From Rhizobium sp. Root1334 (lineage in GTDB: Bacteria > Pseudomonadota > Alphaproteobacteria > Rhizobiales > Rhizobiaceae), in contig NZ_LMEY01000001.1 of assembly GCF_001426665.1 (NCBI RefSeq), positions 378,054 to 442,053 on the forward strand: a stretch of 64,000 nucleotides of DNA, read 5' to 3'. Under the pieces are notes generated by a model that did no database searches, was not told the origin of the DNA, and saw nothing but the letters and a program-made list of their open reading frames with translations. Positions 18,428-25,909 of this stretch are shown in pieces. How positions within the stretch are numbered: the stretch's first letter is position 1; each line of letters opens with the position of its first letter. Both the position numbers and the translations under genes were made by a program.

Positions 18428-19602
18428 CGGTCGCCTCCGAGAAACGGGGCGGCCTGGAGACGAAGAATCTTCCGAAGCTGGTTAGAAGGATGAAGCATGT
18501 CCTGGAGAACATCGAGCGCCTCCTTAACAGCAGCCGCTTCTTCACGGTCGATTGCGTCGTCAAAGTTTCGAACCGCGTCGCGGTACTCACTGGTAACGAC
18601 ATCGTCCAGACCCATCACATCGCGCAGGATTTCCTCGATTGTCCAACCTTGAAACCCGTAGGCGTTCAGTTGCAATTGGTTGATGCGCGGACCCTCAGGT
18701 CCATCGACTAGCGCGATAACCTCGCCGGTGCGGGTGGACTGGATAACGTGAGGGCTGTGGGTAGTAGCTATAATTTGAGCTGCAGGAAACACGCCGCTGA
18801 GGGCGGGGGCGATTCGCTGTTGCCAAGAAGGATGTAAATGTAAATCGATCTCGTCGATCAGTATCACTCCGTCGAAGCAGCGAGCGACTCCTAGTTTACG
18901 AAATTCAATTTCCTTAATCAGCCCCAAGACAATCGCGTACGACGCTCTAAATCCGGACGATAACATTTCAAAGGGCAGAGTACCGTCAGGCGTTTCTACA
19001 AAAACATCGAATGTGGATGTATCCACATGGGAAAGCTTAACTCGACTATCCAACAGGGAGAACGCGGAAACGGCTAGCTCCAAGTTCTCCACTTGGTGCA
19101 ACGGCCATGATCCACTGTGGCCTTGGAAAAGCCAGCGATTCGCAAACCACTGTTTAATTTCGTTTGGAGAGATACCCTGACTTGCTTGCGTTTGCGTACT
19201 GTTATCAGGGCGCTCGAGATCACCCCCAATTGAAGTGAACCTTTGATACGAAAAGTCCCGGCTTGCCTTGATGTGGATGAGAAACCTCGAGAGCTTCTGA
19301 AAGCCGAACGGGAAAGTCTCAGCTTCAATTTCGAATTTACCAACGCGTCCGCTCCGCGCTTCAGTTTGCCCCTCATTTGAGATTTCAACAAAAATTTCTC
19401 CAGGTGATTGGGCGCTCGCGCGTCCTCGCAGCCCGACATAAGTATTCAAGATAAACGATGCTGCCACCGCGTCCAAGATCGTGGTTTTTCCAACCCCGTT
19501 AGTGCCGCAGATTATATTCAACCCATCAGAGAACGTGATATCGAATTTCTCAAACCGTCCTACATCTCGAAGCGTTAGTCGTCTTACTTCTAGAGTTTTC
19601 AT
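18424..19602 (-). CDS. PtuA-like ABC/AAA ATPase (Septu-type system)
   Basis: 392 aa from ATG 19602 (MKTLEVRRLT); an upstream in-frame ATG at 19665 adds an Arg-rich stretch that is unlikely to be real. SMC/OLD-like ATPase: Walker A GTNGVGKTT (33-41), signature-like LSSGFRAS (214-221), Walker B GVILIDEIDLHLHP (245-258) and H-switch ATTHSPHVI (279-287). It lacks a TOPRIM nuclease domain, so cutting would be supplied by the HNH partner gene immediately downstream. Shorter than many PtuA proteins. No reverse transcriptase gene, as found in retron versions, is seen nearby. Confidence 0.8.
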   Translation of the reverse strand: MKTLEVRRLTLRDVGRFEKFDITFSDGLNIICGTNGVGKTTILDAVAASFILNTYVGLRGRASAQSPGEIFVEISNEGQTEARSGRVGKFEIEAETFPFGFQKLSRFLIHIKASRDFSYQRFTSIGGDLERPDNSTQTQASQGISPNEIKQWFANRWLFQGHSGSWPLHQVENLELAVSAFSLLDSRVKLSHVDTSTFDVFVETPDGTLPFEMLSSGFRASYAIVLGLIKEIEFRKLGVARCFDGVILIDEIDLHLHPSWQQRIAPALSGVFPAAQIIATTHSPHVIQSTRTGEVIALVDGPEGPRINQLQLNAYGFQGWTIEEILRDVMGLDDVVTSEYRDAVRNFDDAIDREEAAAVKEALDVLQDMLHPSNQLRKILRLQAAPFLGGDR

Positions 19603-19774
19603 CGTCGATCCTAAAAATCGTCTCGGGCGGCCTCTACCACGATGACGGCGTAGGAGGTAGTACATATCCGAAGTTAACGTTCAAGTAGCAGGACACTAAT
19701 ATACTTAGACGCCTCTTGTGTGGTGCCCCGTGCCGGACTGCGGAAAGTGAACATTTCCAGTAGGTCGGGAGTTT

Positions 19775-19829
19775 TCTGGACACACAGGGATAGTCAGCAA
19801 CCATTATGCTTTTCGAAAATGTGTCCAGA
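19775..19829. promoter_or_regulatory. Separated inverted repeat before the small-gene pair
   Basis: TCTGGACACA (19775-19784) and its exact reverse complement TGTGTCCAGA (19820-19829), 35 nt apart, between the divergent Septu-like operon and the gene starting at 19845. Could be a two-site operator or an RNA stem-loop; no regulator is identified. Confidence 0.35.
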
Positions 19830-19844
19830 CGTTATCTCTTCGCG

Positions 19845-20156
19845 ATGACCGACTACCAGCCCAAATATCAATGGCACCGCACCGAGCTAGATGAGAACGA
19901 TCCGCCCAGGGACACCGACTGGTGCGGGAGGGATGGGACGGCGTACATCGGCCGCATCAGGAAAGAGACACACGGGCCGACGAAGGGAAAGTGGCACTGG
20001 GCTGGATCATGGCCCAAGACCCACAAGGGAACCCCGCCATCCCCAAACGCTGGCTATGCGACCACAGCCAGACTTGCAACGCAGAAGGTCGAGGAATACT
20101 GGGAGCTGTCTATGCGGGTGATGACGCCGCGCAACCCCAAAGGCACACAATCATGA
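19845..20156 (+). CDS. Hypothetical island protein, 103 aa
   Basis: 103 aa from ATG 19845 (MTDYQPKYQWHR); ATG 19806 in the same frame would add 13 residues. Soluble and rich in Trp, Lys and Thr; contains DWCGRDGTAYIGRI and GPTKGKWHWAGSWP. No recognised domain. Its stop overlaps the next gene by 4 nt (ATGA), which supports real coding for both. Confidence 0.5.
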   Translation: MTDYQPKYQWHRTELDENDPPRDTDWCGRDGTAYIGRIRKETHGPTKGKWHWAGSWPKTHKGTPPSPNAGYATTARLATQKVEEYWELSMRVMTPRNPKGTQS

Positions 20157-20326
20157 GCGACGACAGAATGGTGCACCCAAACTCACCGGTGCATTTCGAA
20201 CACTGGTGCGGGCATCCGGGATGCAAGCGCTGGGGATCGTTTGGTAAGGATCGCCGAGGCGTCATCGAGTGGCGGTGCAGCGAGCACTTGGCGGCGGACT
20301 ATTGGGACAGCCGATCGCTGAATTAA
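20153..20326 (+). CDS. Small Cys/His-rich protein, 57 aa
   Basis: 57 aa beginning MSDDRMVHPNSPVHF, coupled by ATGA to the gene before it. The pattern HWCGHPGCKRWGSFG followed by WRCSEHL looks like a small zinc-binding site (Cys, His, Cys, Cys, His). Similar tiny zinc proteins occur in phages and mobile elements. Function unknown. Its stop overlaps the end of the convergent gene at 20323. Confidence 0.5.
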   Translation: MSDDRMVHPNSPVHFEHWCGHPGCKRWGSFGKDRRGVIEWRCSEHLAADYWDSRSLN

Positions 20327-20553
20327 TGTGCAACGCCGCTTTGGCGGCTCGCCTGTTCTTGGATGGCTTCTGCGAGTGCCGCCCGGCGCCCATCTGGAAG
20401 CTTCAAGATGAAGGTATCCATGTCTCGCCCAAAATTCGACCACGCCTTGTCACCCGCTTGACCGCGATCTATCACGCCTGCCGTTTCCAGATCGGTACGA
20501 TCCATGTTCACCCGGGCAAGCGAAATATGTAGGAGATCCGTTCCAGTGATCAT
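20323..20553 (-). CDS. Hypothetical island protein, 76 aa
   Basis: 76 aa (MITGTDLLHISLARVNM...), soluble; the C-terminal half (DTFILKLPDGRRAALAEAIQEQA) looks helical. The start overlaps the stop of the upstream gene by 4 nt (ATGA), so the two form a coupled pair. No family recognised. Confidence 0.5.
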   Translation of the reverse strand: MITGTDLLHISLARVNMDRTDLETAGVIDRGQAGDKAWSNFGRDMDTFILKLPDGRRAALAEAIQEQASRQSGVAH

Positions 20554-20879
20554 TGCCCTACCCCTTGCTGGCTGAGATTCAGCGTTCCATGGCTCGACTG
20601 CCGGGGCGTCATGTCTGGCTCAGCGGCCTCTTCGTCCATGACTGCCTTGTGGTAGCAATCGCCGATATCCTGGGCGATGCCGTCCGCGTCATAAAGATAC
20701 CCGTCCGTCCCGCCATCTGTCTCGATGATTTCGGCAATGGAGTTCATCATGACGCGACCAAGCTGTTGCAGGGCATCCCTGTGACGATCGGTGCCCCCGT
20801 TGGCGAATTCACGATTGGCCTCGTCCAACGCCTGGCGCATGGCGTGAAACGATCCGTCGATATGGAGTTGCGCATTCAT
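20550..20879 (-). CDS. Hypothetical island protein, 109 aa
   Basis: 109 aa from ATG 20879 (MNAQLHIDGSFHAM), with a strong ribosome-binding site GGAGGG five bases upstream on the minus strand, preferred to an upstream in-frame ATG at 20945. Acidic and mainly helical, no membrane segment. First gene of a two-gene operon divergent from the Ku operon; the 167-bp gap between them should hold both promoters. Not recognised. Confidence 0.5.
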   Translation of the reverse strand: MNAQLHIDGSFHAMRQALDEANREFANGGTDRHRDALQQLGRVMMNSIAEIIETDGGTDGYLYDADGIAQDIGDCYHKAVMDEEAAEPDMTPRQSSHGTLNLSQQGVGQ

Positions 20880-21046
20880 TGCATCCCTCCTGCTTGGGAC
20901 TACTGAAACAGAATCCCCTAACGCAAAACTCGTGGATAGGTTCACCTTACTATAGACAAGGCGCTAAATGCCACAATTGATTCGCGCATTAGCCGGAACA
21001 AACGTATCCTCTCTTCGTTGGATCCGCGCTCATCGGGAGAAACAAT

Positions 21047-21904
21047 ATGGCCGGACGTGCACTCTGGAAGGGCTTTCTCAAGTTTGCCGAGATCAGTTGC
21101 CCAGTAGCGCTCCATAGCGCCGCCTCGACATCAGAGCGCGTCTCCTTCAACACTCTCAACCGAAAAACCGGCAACCGTGTCAAGCGTGAGTATGTCGACA
21201 TCAACACCTGGAAGGTGGTTGAGAAAGAGGATCAGATCAAAGGCTATGAGGTCGATGACAACCGCTACGTTCTATTCGAACCCGACGAGCTGGCTGCGGC
21301 GGTCCCGCAGAGCGACAAGACGCTTCGAATTCAATCTTATGTGCCGTTCGGCGAGATCGACGACCTCTACTTCGACAAGCCCTATTACCTCCTGCCCGAT
21401 GGGATCGGCGAGGAAACGTTTGTTTTGATCCGGGATGCAATGAGGGAATCCAACGTTGGGGCGCTCGCCCAGGCGGTGCTGTTCCGCCGGCTCCGCACAG
21501 TCTTGATCCGCGCCCACGGCGATGGCCTAATCGCGACCACTTTGAACTTCGATTATCAGGTCCGATCCGCCAAGGAAGCCTTCGCCGATATCCCGGAACT
21601 TAAGATCGAGGGCGAGATGCTAGACTTGGCAAAGCACATCATCAAAACCAAGGTGGGCTTGTTCGATCCTCGAACCTTCGACGATCGATATGACGCTGCA
21701 CTGGCCGAGTTGGTAAAGGCGAAGATCGAAGGCAGGTCCGTTGCGGTGAAGAAACAGGCCAAGGTCGAGCCTTCGACAAACCTCATGGAAGCGCTGCGCA
21801 TGAGTGCCGGCTTTGGATCGGCGCGGGCATCGAAACCCAGAACAGCGACAGCAAAGCGGGCCGCCCCGGCGTCACGACCGGCTGCTCGCAAGAAGGCAGG
21901 CTAA
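21047..21904 (+). CDS. ku: Bacterial Ku protein (first of tandem pair)
   Basis: 285 aa. The Ku core begins at once (GRALWKGFLKFAEISCPVALHSAA) and includes the conserved TGNRVKREYVDINTWKVVEKEDQIKGYEV region; the last 60 residues are a Lys/Arg/Ala-rich tail as in many bacterial Ku proteins. Ku homodimers or heterodimers ring DNA ends and recruit the ligase LigD for non-homologous end joining. A second Ku starts 3 bp after its stop. No LigD is encoded in this window, so any partner would be elsewhere. Confidence 0.94.
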   Translation: MAGRALWKGFLKFAEISCPVALHSAASTSERVSFNTLNRKTGNRVKREYVDINTWKVVEKEDQIKGYEVDDNRYVLFEPDELAAAVPQSDKTLRIQSYVPFGEIDDLYFDKPYYLLPDGIGEETFVLIRDAMRESNVGALAQAVLFRRLRTVLIRAHGDGLIATTLNFDYQVRSAKEAFADIPELKIEGEMLDLAKHIIKTKVGLFDPRTFDDRYDAALAELVKAKIEGRSVAVKKQAKVEPSTNLMEALRMSAGFGSARASKPRTATAKRAAPASRPAARKKAG

Positions 21905-21907
21905 GCC

Positions 21908-22711
21908 ATGGCCGCCGTCAAACCATACTGGAAAGGCTACCTGAAGCTTTCGCTTGTCACCTGCCCCGTGGCCCTCTCCCCCGCCACCAGTGACACCGAG
22001 AAGGTGCGCTTTCACACGATGAACCGTGCCACCGGCAACCGTGTTGCCTCGCGGTATGTCGACAGTCTCACCGGCAAGGAGGTCGATCCTGATGATCAGG
22101 TGAAGGGATACGAGCGCGGCGAAGGCGACTACATCATTCTGGAAGAAGAGGAACTCGATGCGGTCGCGCTTGAGAGCGTCCGGACGATTGAGATCGAGCT
22201 GTTTACGCCGCGCGACTCCGTCGAGTGGATTTGGCTCGAAAAGCCACATTACCTTGTCCCGAACGATAAGGTCGGAGAGGACGCTTTCGCGGTCATCCGT
22301 GACGCTATGCGCGCGGAGAACGTCGTCGGGATTTCCCGCCTGGTGTTCGGCCAGCGGGAGCGCGCAGTGATGCTGGAGCCTCGGGATGAGGGCATCGTCC
22401 TATGGACATTGCGCTATGGCGACGAGGTGAGACCGGAGGAAGAGTACTTTTCGGGCATCAGGGCAAAGCCCGAAGGTGGCCTTGCGCCGCTGATGAAACA
22501 GCTGATCAAGCGGCAGACAAAGAAATGGGCTCCGATCACAGATCCGATCCAAGATCAGTATCTCGAACTCATCGCGGCCAAAAAGAAGGCGATAAAGAAA
22601 CCCACGAAATCGACGGCAAAAGGATCGCCAGTGGGGGGCAAGGACAACGTCATCGACATCATGGTAGCGCTGAAGAAAAGTCTTGAAGAGAGCAAGCAGC
22701 GTAGCCGTTGA
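21908..22711 (+). CDS. ku: Bacterial Ku protein (second of tandem pair)
   Basis: 267 aa; ATG 21908, 3 bp after the first ku. KPYWKGYLKLSLVTCPVALSPATSDTEKVRFH and TGNRVASRYVDSLTGKEVDPDDQVKGYE are standard Ku core segments, and the tail is Lys-rich (KKKAIKKPTKSTAKG). The two proteins are clearly diverged from each other, so they are old paralogues and not a fresh duplication; a heterodimeric Ku, as reported for rhizobial ku3/ku4-type pairs, is likely. Confidence 0.94.
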   Translation: MAAVKPYWKGYLKLSLVTCPVALSPATSDTEKVRFHTMNRATGNRVASRYVDSLTGKEVDPDDQVKGYERGEGDYIILEEEELDAVALESVRTIEIELFTPRDSVEWIWLEKPHYLVPNDKVGEDAFAVIRDAMRAENVVGISRLVFGQRERAVMLEPRDEGIVLWTLRYGDEVRPEEEYFSGIRAKPEGGLAPLMKQLIKRQTKKWAPITDPIQDQYLELIAAKKKAIKKPTKSTAKGSPVGGKDNVIDIMVALKKSLEESKQRSR

Positions 22712-22761
22712 TGGAACCAACGAGATCGGCACCAGTTCTCCAGCGAAATGGAGGAGCCACG

Positions 22762-23061
22762 ATGATCAACCAGCCCAAGTTCCCAGCATCTCACGAGGAC
22801 CGCCATCTTCTATGCCAGGAGGAGGTAGACGGGCCGCTCCAAGACATACTCGACCAAGCCACCACGCATGGTTGGGGCACCATCGAGACGATCAGCGCAA
22901 TGGAAGAAGTCCTGAAAAATATGCGGATCGCCTATGCCGAAGACCCCGATCCGGCCGAAGACCCACCGACCAGGGACAGCGGCGATGCCAATGACTTCGG
23001 CGCCTTCCCATCGGCCGATCGGCTCGTAAATGCCTATGTCAGAGAGCGAGGGAAATCATGA
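22762..23061 (+). CDS. Hypothetical protein downstream of ku, 99 aa
   Basis: 99 aa from ATG 22762 (MINQPKFPASHEDRH) with ribosome-binding site GGAGGAG; an in-frame upstream ATG at 22708 overlaps the ku stop and looks less likely. Acidic, helical N-terminal half (DGPLQDILDQATTHGWGTIETISAMEEVLKNM) and a Pro/Asp-rich middle. It lies 50 bp after ku and overlaps the next gene by 4 nt, so it is probably in the same operon. No family recognised. Confidence 0.55.
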   Translation: MINQPKFPASHEDRHLLCQEEVDGPLQDILDQATTHGWGTIETISAMEEVLKNMRIAYAEDPDPAEDPPTRDSGDANDFGAFPSADRLVNAYVRERGKS

Positions 23062-23300
23062 CGATCTATGCTTGGACGATCGCAAAACCTGGCCGACAGG
23101 ATATCAAACACGTCTCCGATTTGGCCGAGTTACATGAATATCTCCGCGTCCTTGACCTGCCAGGCGCTGCCCCTCCCGATTGGGTCACTATGGACACAGG
23201 TATCGCCGACCACGGCACATACACTTACAACGAAGGCAGCATGGACGAATGGTCGTTGACGTGGACGAAGGTCGATGAGGACACCGAGATTATAGACTGA
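23058..23300 (+). CDS. Hypothetical protein at the end of the ku operon, 80 aa
   Basis: 80 aa (MTIYAWTIAKPGRQ...), coupled to the gene before by ATGA. No membrane segment; a possible small alpha-beta domain. Its last 17 codons have a diverged second copy at 24743-24797, so this gene family existed in at least two copies in the island. Function unknown. Confidence 0.55.
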   Translation: MTIYAWTIAKPGRQDIKHVSDLAELHEYLRVLDLPGAAPPDWVTMDTGIADHGTYTYNEGSMDEWSLTWTKVDEDTEIID

Positions 23301-23440
23301 ATTCGCTAGCTCAGCGTGGCCTTAGCGTTCGCGGCAGGTTCAACGTGTGCCGCAACCCATCGACTAAATTGCCAATTGCCGCAGAGTCAGACAATAGTAC
23401 CGACTCTAGGTAGAGTCCGCGCTCGTGAAGGATCCAAATA

Positions 23441-24244
23441 TTGGCCAACCAGATAACAATCAGTCTTTTGTTTCCCCAGGGTGTTCCCGAGCGAATTGCG
23501 GTAGGCACAGCGATAGCAGAAATATCCGCTCCTGAGGGCTCGAACCTCACGTTAAGCCAGAACGCCTGGGTCGACTATAGGGGTATAACTGGTGAGTGGG
23601 AGGTGGGTACTTCGGTTTTCCGCATTGACGGCAATCGGATCGTTATTGATGCGGACCTCGACTACGACAGTTATCAGGGCAAGCCCTTCCGTTACGAGCT
23701 CTACATCTCAGGTCCCGATGGCGACAGCGCGTCAGTTTCGTTTGGGGTGCAAGACCTCGAGGATATTATCAGGGGCACCGCCAGTAGCGACATTCTGAAA
23801 GGCGACCGAGGCCAAGATAAGATTATCGCCAGCAATGGGGATGATCGATTGTATGGCGATGCCGGGAACGACGTCCTTTATGGAGGTTTAGGCCGCGATG
23901 TGCTCTCTGGTGGCAAGGGTGAAGATACCTTCATGTTCAAGTATCGAGCAGAGAGCACCGTTAAGAATCCCGATGTCATTACCGCTTGGGACAAACACAC
24001 GGCGTACTCAAAAGGGGACACCATTGATGTCTCCGGGATCGATGCAAATGTAAAAGTGAGGGGTGACGAGGCGTTTTCCTGGGTTAGTTCCAAGGCTTTC
24101 ACTGGGAAACCGGGACAGTTGCGTTATGAAAAAGCCAATGGAGACACATTCGTATATGGCGATGTGGACGGTGACAGGAAAGCCGATTTCGCCATAAAGA
24201 TCGACGCCTCTGTCACTCTTTACAAAGACGATTTTCTGCTTTGA
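23441..24244 (+). CDS. RTX (calcium-binding repeat) protein of the island
   Basis: 267 aa. The start is TTG 23441 (M-ANQITISLLFPQG), with AAGGA about 9 bases upstream; no ATG suits. Residues 1-105 form a beta-rich, cadherin-like region (FRIDGNRIVIDADLDYDSYQG); then glycine-rich RTX nonapeptide repeats (NGDDRLYGDAGNDVLYGGLG), and a serralysin-type C-terminal module ending YKDDFLL, which resembles type I secretion signals. No catalytic domain. The chromosomal RTX gene at 51313 shares the same C-terminal module. No ABC/HlyD-type secretion genes are in the window. Confidence 0.8.
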   Translation: MANQITISLLFPQGVPERIAVGTAIAEISAPEGSNLTLSQNAWVDYRGITGEWEVGTSVFRIDGNRIVIDADLDYDSYQGKPFRYELYISGPDGDSASVSFGVQDLEDIIRGTASSDILKGDRGQDKIIASNGDDRLYGDAGNDVLYGGLGRDVLSGGKGEDTFMFKYRAESTVKNPDVITAWDKHTAYSKGDTIDVSGIDANVKVRGDEAFSWVSSKAFTGKPGQLRYEKANGDTFVYGDVDGDRKADFAIKIDASVTLYKDDFLL

Positions 24245-24297
24245 GAATATGGCCCCGCGGCTTGTAATTGCGGCCTGTACGAATAAGTCAGAAGCCG

Positions 24298-24549
24298 TCA
24301 TTCTGGAGTGGTGGTGCCGCAGTTAGTTGCATATTCCCTGCCGGCTGTCGTCGCCTCAATCTCATCGGCGAGAGGCCCGAGGACTGATATTCGCCCACCG
24401 ACGGTTACAGCAAGCGTTCGCGTGTTGGGATGTTCCGTCCCAAACGGCGTTTCAAGGATATCCGACCCTTCCACATTCGCCTCCCATACCCATTTTTTCG
24501 GCGGTTGATGAAGGTAAGTTGGTCGCCTGGGAGGGCTGAGCACGTTCAA
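24298..24549 (-). CDS. Doubtful ORF, 83 aa
   Basis: 83 aa (MNVLSPPRRPTYLHQPPKKW...) with no recognised domain, in a 630-bp stretch between the RTX and secreted-protein genes. The middle (TRTLAVTVGGRISVLGPLADEIEAT) could be a folded segment, but there is no strong ribosome-binding site or coupling to a neighbour. Listed with low confidence. The remaining DNA here holds a structured hairpin region and a gene remnant. Confidence 0.25.
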   Translation of the reverse strand: MNVLSPPRRPTYLHQPPKKWVWEANVEGSDILETPFGTEHPNTRTLAVTVGGRISVLGPLADEIEATTAGREYATNCGTTTPE

Positions 24550-24553
24550 CGAA

Positions 24554-24614
24554 GCTGTTTTGATAGGCTTTAAGCACGCAAAACAGCCCCCGCTGCTACC
24601 AGCGGGAGCTTAAA
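24554..24614. other. Overlapping alternative hairpins
   Basis: GCTGTTTT (24554-24561) pairs with AAAACAGC (24580-24587); TTTAAGC (24569-24575) pairs with GCTTAAA (24608-24614) around an inner perfect stem CCCGCTG/CAGCGGG (24589-24595/24600-24606). The outer pairings cannot form together. It could be a terminator, a small RNA or a regulatory switch. Confidence 0.4.
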
Positions 24615-24742
24615 TGCTTTCGTGCTCAAATGCACCGAGCGCCCTCCCTCACCCGACGCAACCAAATTGGCACATCTTCACCTCCGCTGCTCGTTTACCT
24701 CTTGTTAAGGTTATGCCGTAAGGTAAACAGCGAAGCCGCGCG

Positions 24743-24817
24743 GACTGGCCGCTGACCTGGACGAAGGTTGACGGCGAGACCAAAGTTATCGACCGAGGAC
24801 ATCCCTACTCCCAATAG
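24743..24817 (+). pseudogene. Remnant of a second copy of the 80-aa protein gene
   Basis: Translates to DWPLTWTKVDGETKVID then a short unrelated tail to TAG 24815-24817. It matches the end of the gene at 23058 (EWSLTWTKVDEDTEIID) at most positions, but nothing upstream of it aligns in frame and no start is present. Confidence 0.55.
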
Positions 24818-24876
24818 CCAAATTGTCCCGTACATGCGTTCATGATGAGATACGCCATTCGAGAGGGAGTAGCGTT

Positions 24877-25263
24877 ATGAAACAGATCACAATTGCATCT
24901 GCGGCTATGCTCATGCTTGCTGCAGGCGCTATCGACGCGGACGCCGCTGGGAAGGTGATGAAAGGCCCGCAATTGGAGGCCCTTCTGGCTAATGGCAAGG
25001 CAATCACCCTCGGCGGCAAAGGTGAAGGCTACGTTGGGACGCTGGTCCTGGCGAAGGACGGAACCGGCAGTGGATCGGCAAAGACGGACGATGGAAAAAC
25101 AATAACACTGCGAGGGACGTGGAAGATAAAAGGCGACAAGTTTTGCCGAGCTTGGGAAGCGTTGGATTCCGGGAAAGAGGTTTGCGAAACTTGGCGAGTG
25201 AAATCGCCCTCGCAGGCTGAAGTCTTTGTGGGAAAGAAGCGTTCCGGCCTGAATTCCTGGTAG
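24877..25263 (+). CDS. Secreted hypothetical protein, 128 aa
   Basis: 128 aa from ATG 24877 (MKQITIASAAMLMLAAGAIDADAA) with GAGGGAG upstream; in-frame ATG at 24823 is rejected because it buries the signal peptide. A clear Sec signal peptide, predicted cut near ADA-AGK. The mature part is a small beta domain with two Cys in FCRAWEAL and VCETW, likely a disulfide. This pattern (KGDKFCRAW...CETW) resembles small periplasmic proteins common in Rhizobiales; no exact family is claimed. Confidence 0.65.
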   Translation: MKQITIASAAMLMLAAGAIDADAAGKVMKGPQLEALLANGKAITLGGKGEGYVGTLVLAKDGTGSGSAKTDDGKTITLRGTWKIKGDKFCRAWEALDSGKEVCETWRVKSPSQAEVFVGKKRSGLNSW

Positions 25264-25280
25264 CAGGTGACGGTACGCGA

Positions 25281-25688
25281 TCACGGGATTTTCAGCCAAT
25301 GCCGGATACCGGAAACGGCCGTCTCGCTCATATAGGCAACGATCCCACCGATTGTCAGCCCAGCGAGAGCGATTAGCCCGCTGATGCCGACACCAAGTGT
25401 TTTCATCCGCTTCCATTCTTCCAGCGCCGGGGCGACGATGCCCTGATTCTTCTCCACCGTCTCTTTGAGGGCTTGGATTTCACCCCTCACTTGAGCGTCT
25501 ATCTGCCCCCTGACTGCAATCGTCGTCTCCATGTGGGCGATCTGTTGCGCCTGGTTGTCGAGCCGCTGGTGGATAACCGAGCGACTTTCATGGGCCATTT
25601 GCTTTTCATCTTGGAAATCGGCCCGCAGGCGATCAACGCCTTCCTGAACCTTCCCCAGCGCGAGCATGATGTCATCGTTTGAAGCCAT
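25281..25688 (-). CDS. DUF1515-like coiled-coil membrane protein
   Basis: 135 aa from ATG 25688 (MASNDDIMLALGKVQEGVDRL). A long amphipathic coiled coil (about 10-95) is followed by one membrane segment (GVGISGLIALAGLTIGGIVAYM). This arrangement and the N-terminus match DUF1515 proteins of rhizobial prophages. Last gene of the lysis cassette, 2 bp after the Rz1-like gene. It may be a holin-accessory or tail-related protein; the role is not established. Confidence 0.65.
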   Translation of the reverse strand: MASNDDIMLALGKVQEGVDRLRADFQDEKQMAHESRSVIHQRLDNQAQQIAHMETTIAVRGQIDAQVRGEIQALKETVEKNQGIVAPALEEWKRMKTLGVGISGLIALAGLTIGGIVAYMSETAVSGIRHWLKIP

Positions 25689-25690
25689 AT

Positions 25691-25909
25691 CTATTTCCGA
25701 CATCCTGGCTGCGCAGTGCAAGTTCGGTTATGCCCCGCCACCTGCCGGCCGAACGGTTGGTCATTTGCGACGATGAATGCGCGGGTCTCTGGCGATGGTG
25801 TCAGCAGTTCGAAGCCACTGCCATCACTCACAGATGTTTTGCTCTGGCACCCAGCGGCCACCCAACTCACGGCACAAAGCACCAGTATCAAGAACACGTA
25901 TTTCAGCAT
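25691..25909 (-). CDS. Rz1-like outer-membrane spanin lipoprotein
   Basis: 72 aa. Lipoprotein signal MLKYVFLILVLCAVSWVAAGC with the lipobox Cys21, and a short mature part with the motif TRAFIVANDQPFGRQVAGHN that I associate with small lysis-region proteins of rhizobial phages. Its first 86 nt overlap, in another frame, the end of the upstream i-spanin-like gene. This nested layout is typical of Rz/Rz1 spanins, which fuse inner and outer membranes in the last step of lysis. Confidence 0.65.
   Translation of the reverse strand: MLKYVFLILVLCAVSWVAAGCQSKTSVSDGSGFELLTPSPETRAFIVANDQPFGRQVAGHNRTCTAQPGCRK

Noticed and set aside
17681..19602. Retron system around the ATPase/HNH pair
   Set aside because: No reverse transcriptase gene or msr/msd-like RNA was found nearby.
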